Shown here: positions 6,809 to 10,705 of the stretch, one piece after another
How positions within the stretch are numbered: the stretch's first letter is position 1
Layout: each line of letters opens with the position of its first letter
Program-made: the position numbers and the translations under genes
Assembly (NCBI GenBank): GCA_963619935.1
Contig: CAVEYA010000018.1
Location: 1 to 10,705 of the forward strand
Source of the DNA: RUG13091 sp963619935
Lineage (GTDB): Bacteria; Bacillota_I; Bacilli_A; RFN20; CAG-826
Length of the DNA: 10,705 nucleotides
Direction: 5' to 3'
The notes under the pieces: model-generated
Database searches by the model: none
The model's input: the letters and a program-made list of their open reading frames with translations, nothing else
What the model was told of the DNA's origin: nothing

Positions 6809-7498
6809 TTATTCTTTTTTATTAGCTTTTAATTCATTAAGAATTTCACCTAAAAGTTCATTAGTAGTTGGAGCTGGAACACCTGGAACAACAGGGGCTG
6901 GTCTCTTTTCTGGATGCTTTTGGTAGAATTCTTCTCTAGCTTTTGCTTCAAAATCTTTACGAGCTTTAGTAATAGAGGCTGCAATCTTCACAATAATGAA
7001 TAAGGTAACTGCAATAATTAAGAATGAAATAACTGCGTTAATTAATGTACCCCAGTCAATTGTGGCAGACATATTATAGGTGTAAGTTGTTCCGTGTAAT
7101 GTGTATTTGCCTAAGATTGTTGTCTTTGCAGATTCTATTAAGTTTAAGTTTTCAGAAACATTCGCTTCACCATAAGTAGCGTTAGCTAAATTGGTTGCTA
7201 ATGTTTGTAAATCTCCTGCTGCAAACTTTTGGCCTAAGCCAATAGTAGCGTTCATTCCTTTTTGTGCTTCTGTAAGTGCTGGTAAAACAGTAACTAAGCC
7301 TTTAATACCACCAGGGATGCCCCAAGTACAAACACTCATTAAAATGTTAACAACTGCAGTAACGATTGCGCTGAATGCACCGCCGATGATAACACCAACA
7401 GCCATGTCGAGAACATTACCGCGAGAAATGAATGCTTTAAATTCTTTCCATAAAGATTTTTTATTTGGATCTTTTGCTTTCTTTTCTTTCTTTGCCAT
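6809..7498 (-). CDS. mscL: Large-conductance mechanosensitive channel MscL, long-loop form
   Basis: Homopentameric membrane channel that opens under high membrane tension to release solutes on hypo-osmotic shock. The N-terminal family signature is clear: SLWKEFKAFISRGNVLDMAVGVIIGGAF (15-42) matches the amphipathic N-helix and pore-lining helix. TM1 is about 29-55 and TM2 about 151-172. The C-terminal tail ends in TTNELLGEILNELK, the usual bundle helix, after a Pro-rich linker. At 229 residues it is much longer than the usual 130-150. The excess is an external loop of roughly 95 residues (56-150) rich in Thr, Asn, Ala and Leu, plus a longer tail. I chose the ATG at 7498 because AGAAAGG (7510-7516) sits 11 nt upstream; starting at 7540 would place this site and the promoter inside the gene. 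It is monocistronic, convergent with fba. Confidence 0.92.
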   Translation of the reverse strand: MAKKEKKAKDPNKKSLWKEFKAFISRGNVLDMAVGVIIGGAFSAIVTAVVNILMSVCTWGIPGGIKGLVTVLPALTEAQKGMNATIGLGQKFAAGDLQTLATNLANATYGEANVSENLNLIESAKTTILGKYTLHGTTYTYNMSATIDWGTLINAVISFLIIAVTLFIIVKIAASITKARKDFEAKAREEFYQKHPEKRPAPVVPGVPAPTTNELLGEILNELKANKKE

Positions 7499-7524
7499 AT
7501 GTAATTTTTCCTTTCTAGTGAGAT

Positions 7525-7553
7525 ATTCTAATTTAATCAAAATTAAAAATAAA
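7525..7553 (-). promoter_or_regulatory. Probable mscL promoter
   Basis: On the minus strand TTTATT (7548-7553) is 17 bp from TAGAAT (7525-7530), followed by about 27 nt to the chosen start codon, with the AGAAAGG ribosome site in between. The -10 matches five of six consensus positions. Confidence 0.5.
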
Positions 7554-7656
7554 CATTTTCTTTTTGATTTTATAGCGTTTACACATTTTTTATAATAAAA
7601 TATGTGTATAGATAAACCAATTATTAAAATATTAAGATTTCATAAAATAGGTTAAT

Positions 7657-8271
7657 ATGTTAACGATTAATTATTTAGGTCATTCTTGCTTTAAGATTTC
7701 TAATGAAAAGGTTTCTTTTGTGATAGATCCTTATCAAAATAATTCTGTTCCAGGATTATCTTTAAAAGATATTTCTAGCAACTATGTTTTTGTTTCTCAT
7801 GAACATCAAGATCATAATGCTAGAAGCTTAGTAAAAATAATACCTAGTACATATAAAATTGATTATCAAACTGTAATAGTACCTCATGACCATCATAATG
7901 GCGTGAAGCGTGGTATGAATAAAATTCATATCTTTCATATTGATGGATATAAAATTGTCCATCTTGGTGATATAGGTTACGTTCCTAATGAAGATATTAT
8001 TTCTTTAATTAGTAACGCTGATATATTATTAGGGCCAATAAATGGGTTCTATACAATAAGCGCAGAAGAATTTAAAGATATTATTAATTTAGCAAAACCA
8101 AGAATTGCCATTCCAATGCATTATAATAATTTAACTACTCTTACAGGCTATCCTGATGGTGGTCAAATTAATATTTTTAAAAGGTTATTTCCTCATTATT
8201 TTGAGGTTAACAATAATAAATTATCAGTGGATGATGAATTATTTTCTCATCAAATTGTTATTTTTAAATAA
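7657..8271 (+). CDS. Metallo-beta-lactamase-fold hydrolase (UPF0173/UlaG-like)
   Basis: Cytosolic metal-dependent hydrolase of unknown substrate; 204 residues, no signal peptide. Metal-site motifs seen are HEHQDH (48-53, the HxHxDH signature), His77 in PHDHHNG, Asp105 in HLGDIG and His155 in IPMHY. The overall pattern (YLGHSCFKI start, ADILLGPINGFYTI, then IPMHY) matches the small UlaG-like/UPF0173 group, so a phosphodiesterase or lactonase-type reaction is possible, but I cannot name the substrate. The ATG at 7657 gives the family's standard N-terminus. It has only a weak AGG (7649-7651) upstream. A TATAAT at 7591-7596 is the best -10 candidate, without a good -35; a TAAAAT at 7643-7648 would give a nearly leaderless message. 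The stop is 12 nt before the adenosine deaminase start, so the two are probably co-transcribed. Confidence 0.88.
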   Translation: MLTINYLGHSCFKISNEKVSFVIDPYQNNSVPGLSLKDISSNYVFVSHEHQDHNARSLVKIIPSTYKIDYQTVIVPHDHHNGVKRGMNKIHIFHIDGYKIVHLGDIGYVPNEDIISLISNADILLGPINGFYTISAEEFKDIINLAKPRIAIPMHYNNLTTLTGYPDGGQINIFKRLFPHYFEVNNNKLSVDDELFSHQIVIFK

Positions 8272-8283
8272 GGAGATTAAGCG

Positions 8284-9261
8284 ATGTTTGATTTACATTT
8301 ACATTTAGACGGTTCATTAAGCGAACAAGATTTTGTTTATTTAGCAAAAAAAGAAGGAATTGATTTAGGCAATGACTTTCCTCATAACATTGTTGTGCCT
8401 AATGATTGCTCATCTTTAGAAGAATATTTAAAGAGATTTGATTTACCTTGTAAGTTATTACAAAGTAAAGAAAATTTAGTGTTTGCTACTAAATCACTAG
8501 TTACTCGTTTATATAAGATGGGATTTATCTATGTTGAAATTAGATTCGCTCCTCAACTTCATTTAGAAAAAGGATTAACTCAATTAGAAGTTGCTAATGC
8601 AGCATTACAAGGGTTAGAACAAGGACTAAAAGAATGTCCTGGATTTGAAGCTAACTTAATTCTTTGCTGTATGAGACACGCAAGTGAAAAAGTTAATATG
8701 GAGACTATTGAAGTGGCCCATAAACTTCAAGGCACTCGTGTAGTAGCGGTTGATTTAGCAGGAGCCGAAGCGCTTCATCCATCAAGCTATTATTCTCGTA
8801 TTTTTGCAAAGGCAAAAGAGTATGGTTTAAACATAACTATTCATGCAGGCGAAGCAACGGGTAACGATGAAATTATGATGGCTATTGATAATGGTGCAAT
8901 GCGTATTGGTCATGGTGTGCATTTATCTTTAGATGAACAAAGTGTAAAGAAAGTAAAAGATCATAATGTGTGCTTTGAATTCTGTCCAACTAGCAATTTA
9001 CAAACTAAATCATTATTAAGATATGAAGATTGTCCATTAAGAAAATTTATGGAAAAACAAATACCAATCACAATTAATTCTGATAATATGACAGTGAGTG
9101 ACACTGATGCTTTATTTGAAATGAATAAAATGGTCAAAACATTCCATTTGAATAAAGAAGAAATATATCAATTATTCTTAAATTCAATTAAATATTCTTT
9201 CACTAGTGAAGAGGTTAAAAAATCTTTACGAGAAAAATTAAATGAAAGATTTGATAATTAN
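8284..9261 (+). CDS. add: Adenosine deaminase
   Basis: Zinc enzyme that deaminates adenosine (and deoxyadenosine) to inosine in purine salvage. About 325 residues, near full family length. Motifs in order: HLHLDGS with zinc ligands His5 and His7, RFAPQLH (87-93), DLAGAE (157-162), HAGE (187-190, with zinc His187 and catalytic Glu190), IGHGVH (208-213) and NSDN (265-268, with zinc Asp267). The second residue of the classic SDD pair is Asn268. The related adenine deaminase/ADA-like group cannot be fully excluded. AAGGAGA upstream of the ATG is a strong ribosome site, and the gene follows the hydrolase by 12 nt. The reading frame reaches TA at 9259-9260 and then an N, so the stop is almost certainly TAA or TAG at 9259-9261; any reading through the N-run is an artefact. 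Confidence 0.9.
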
Positions 9262-9270
9262 NNNNNNNNN
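9261..9270. other. Assembly gap (ten N)
   Basis: Ten unresolved bases. They interrupt the last base of the add stop codon and precede half of a terminator hairpin. Ten is a round number, so the true length may differ. Confidence 0.98.
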
Positions 9271-9283
9271 CTCTGCGCTTTTT
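9271..9283. terminator. Right arm of a probable bidirectional terminator (left arm in the gap)
   Basis: CTCTGCGC (9271-9278) followed by TTTTT (9279-9283) looks like the 3' half of a terminator hairpin whose complement would be in the N-run. It lies between convergent add and the lipoprotein gene, so the complete element would probably serve both directions. Inferred from half of the structure only. Confidence 0.5.
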
Positions 9284-9330
9284 CTAAACTTTGTCCTTTT
9301 AATTTATATAAACATATCTTTAATATTATA

Positions 9331-10410
9331 TTAAAGAACATATTTATTTAAGAATGCTTCTAAGATAGGTTGATGTTCTTTAATAGCGGACTCTTGTTTC
9401 CAACTATAATAGTCATTTACACCATCTTCATCTAAATCATAAGCGTCAACTTCATCATTGGATAATGTCTTACCTAATAATACAGTTGTAGTGTAGCCTA
9501 ATGATTTAATTCTTTCTTCTGTATAATAGCTTTCAGTGATTTGATAGGTGTCGTTAACTAATGAGACTGTATCATTAAAGAAAACAGTCATATCTTTTAA
9601 TTCACCTTTTTCCCAAACTTGCATGGTTGGAACAACACCAGAAGAATAACCTAGTGTTTCATTATTCTTTGTACTTAATAAGTGATTGTCTTTGAAATCG
9701 ATATAAGTTTGTAAATTACTATTACAATTGCCATCTTTATCGCATCTAATACCTTCGACATCTAAGTCGATAAGCCATACCTTAGTGGTAAAATCATTAT
9801 TTTCTCCATATGGTTTTAAAACATTTGGAAAAGAATAAGTGCAATCAGGACATGTTGCTCTTATGTAGTTAATTACTACTTTATCTACTTTTTCGGTAAA
9901 TAAAGCATTATCTAAATAATCTTGATTAACATATAAATATTGTGGATCTTTAGCGATTCTCTTAACTGCGTTTCTTAATCCTTCAACAGATTCAAACATT
10001 GTTTTATTATCATCTTTTTTAATAAATTCATTAGTTAACTTACCGCTTTTAAATAAACCAATAGATGGAGTAGCGGTGTCAGTAATCACTGTTAAACCAA
10101 ATGATTCTTTTTCACTTGGGAAATCAAACGCGGATATCTTATATATCTTTGTATGATATTCTTGTACATATTTATTAATAACCGCACTGAAGGTGGTCCA
10201 ACAACCGCATTGCATACCTTCTTGATAAACAACAACAAGCATGTTTTCTTTATTCTCTACTTTGACTTTAAGTGCACTATAAGTTAAACGCGTAGCTTCT
10301 TTATCGACAAGCGTGCCATAAGTAATTTGAGAACGGCTATCTTTTGTGCAGCCAGTAACCCCAACAATTGGGGCAATTAATAATGGTAAAATTAATGCAA
10401 TTTTCTTCAT
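9331..10410 (-). CDS. Lipoprotein with two thioredoxin-like domains
   Basis: A 359-residue exported, lipid-anchored protein. The N-terminus has Lys2-Lys3, a hydrophobic stretch and the lipobox VTGC with Cys21 as the lipidated residue. Two thioredoxin-fold segments can be made out. The first (about 55-130) has MQCGCW (66-71, a CxC pair) and a cis-Pro-type TPSIGLFKSGKL (114-125). The second (about 172-275) has CPDC (187-190) and VPTMQVWEKGEL (260-271). Domain 2 also holds an insert with Cys223 and Cys229. Near the end, DLDEDGVND (325-333) resembles a DxDxDGxxD calcium loop. I infer a surface thiol-disulfide or redox role; substrate unknown, and I recognise no named family. No Shine-Dalgarno sequence precedes the ATG at usable spacing, and a good promoter ends 10 nt upstream. 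It is a single-gene unit convergent with add. Confidence 0.82.
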   Translation of the reverse strand: MKKIALILPLLIAPIVGVTGCTKDSRSQITYGTLVDKEATRLTYSALKVKVENKENMLVVVYQEGMQCGCWTTFSAVINKYVQEYHTKIYKISAFDFPSEKESFGLTVITDTATPSIGLFKSGKLTNEFIKKDDNKTMFESVEGLRNAVKRIAKDPQYLYVNQDYLDNALFTEKVDKVVINYIRATCPDCTYSFPNVLKPYGENNDFTTKVWLIDLDVEGIRCDKDGNCNSNLQTYIDFKDNHLLSTKNNETLGYSSGVVPTMQVWEKGELKDMTVFFNDTVSLVNDTYQITESYYTEERIKSLGYTTTVLLGKTLSNDEVDAYDLDEDGVNDYYSWKQESAIKEHQPILEAFLNKYVL

Positions 10411-10420
10411 AACTTCTAAT

Positions 10421-10449
10421 ACTATAAACTTTATTCATTTTTTAAGCAA
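10421..10449 (-). promoter_or_regulatory. Lipoprotein gene promoter, almost abutting the start codon
   Basis: On the minus strand TTGCTT (10444-10449) and TATAGT (10421-10426) are separated by 17 bp. Only 10 nt separate the -10 from the ATG, so transcription would start about 3-5 nt before the start codon, too close for a Shine-Dalgarno site. Confidence 0.5.
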
Positions 10450-10690
10450 TTATTCATACAAAAAATAGTTAATAAAATTGATTAAAAAACATAGTCATTT
10501 TTTGAAAAATTTTTTTAAAGGCAAAAAATTAAGAAAAGTTAGACTATATCAAATAAAAACATATTTTGACTTTTTTAAAAAACGAGTTAAAAAAACTACA
10601 CCAAAAAAATTTTGTTGTTTTTTAATTTATTTTTCTTTATATTTTTATCGCAAAAAATAATTTGATTTTGCGTTTTATTTTGGTAAAAAA
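10450..10690. other. Extremely AT-rich intergenic region without a credible gene
   Basis: Runs of A and T of four to seven bases dominate. A 60-codon reading frame at 10478-10660 starts with TTG, has no ribosome site and encodes almost only Lys, Phe, Tyr and Leu, so I do not call it. The tracts may make the DNA intrinsically bent. No DnaA boxes, tRNA or riboswitch are apparent. Confidence 0.6.
10649..10672 (+). repeat. Inverted repeat CGCAAAA-N10-TTTTGCG
   Basis: A perfect 7-bp inverted repeat with a 10-nt centre, followed by TTTTATTTT. It could be a weak terminator of a short rightward transcript or an operator for the gene that appears to start just after the window. Neither is proven. Confidence 0.45.
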
Positions 10691-10697
10691 AGAAAGG
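10691..10697 (+). promoter_or_regulatory. Shine-Dalgarno site for a gene starting at the window edge
   Basis: AGAAAGG is followed by a 6-nt spacer and then AT as the last two bases (10704-10705). If the next base is G, an ATG starts at 10704. The same AGAAAGG core is used by mscL, which supports it as a real ribosome site. Confidence 0.5.
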
Positions 10698-10705
10698 TTA
10701 GAAAT

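Noticed and set aside
7499..7540. Longer MscL N-terminus from a codon at 7540
   Set aside because: It would include the AGAAAGG site and the -10 hexamer; the family begins close to the short amphipathic helix.
7570..7583. CcpA cre-like sequence between mscL and the hydrolase gene
   Set aside because: It differs from the consensus at two conserved positions and lies in AT-rich DNA, so chance is a sufficient explanation.
9262..9351. Extension of adenosine deaminase through the N-run
   Set aside because: The frame has TA followed by N, nearly certainly a stop; the residues after the gap are AT-rich intergenic DNA and a terminator arm with no similarity to deaminase C-termini.
10478..10660. A 60-residue open frame on the + strand rich in Lys and Phe
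   Set aside because: It starts with TTG, has no ribosome site, and its composition is what A/T-runs give by chance; it also overlaps the inverted repeat at its end.

Overview
The window is AT-rich, densely packed bacterial chromosome carrying nine protein-coding genes. Purine-rich Shine-Dalgarno sites, short hairpin-plus-T-tract terminators, TTA/AGA/GAA-biased codons and the protein families present all point to a low-GC Bacillota, probably an uncultured gut-type Bacilli lineage (inference from style, not from a marker gene). Tryptophan is encoded by TGG wherever I checked. No gene ends in TGA: seven end in TAA, two in TAG, counting the adenosine deaminase stop, which is interrupted by an N. 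A run of ten N at 9261-9270 suggests a draft assembly or metagenome-derived scaffold.

Layout. 1-148: terminator of a gene to the left, then the terminator of the leftward purine permease (149-1618, AzgA/NCS2 family). 1619-1805: divergent promoter region. 1806-4914: rightward two-gene unit of a Fic-domain protein and an EF-G-like GTPase, closed by a strong terminator. 5001-6750: rightward surE (5'/3'-nucleotidase) and class II aldolase fba, each with its own promoter. 6765-6791: terminator shared with the convergent leftward mscL (6809-7498). 7657-9261: rightward pair of a metallo-beta-lactamase-fold hydrolase and adenosine deaminase. 9261-9283: assembly gap and the surviving right arm of what looks like a bidirectional terminator. 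9331-10410: leftward lipoprotein with two thioredoxin-like domains. 10411-10705: extremely AT-rich intergenic DNA ending in a Shine-Dalgarno site for a gene that starts just past the window.

How the genes fit together. Most is housekeeping. A loose purine-salvage theme links the nucleobase permease, SurE (NMP to nucleoside) and adenosine deaminase (adenosine to inosine), but they sit in three separate transcription units. fba is central glycolysis and mscL is osmotic protection. The least ordinary part is the Fic/EF-G-like unit. The Fic protein lacks both the usual inhibitory Glu and the usual Asp/Glu of the Fic motif. The GTPase has Asn in place of the catalytic His of its G3 motif. The lipoprotein, with a CxC and a CxxC thioredoxin-type active site in tandem plus a calcium-loop-like motif, is the other gene whose function is not obvious. 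I see no mobile element, CRISPR array, tRNA or rRNA.
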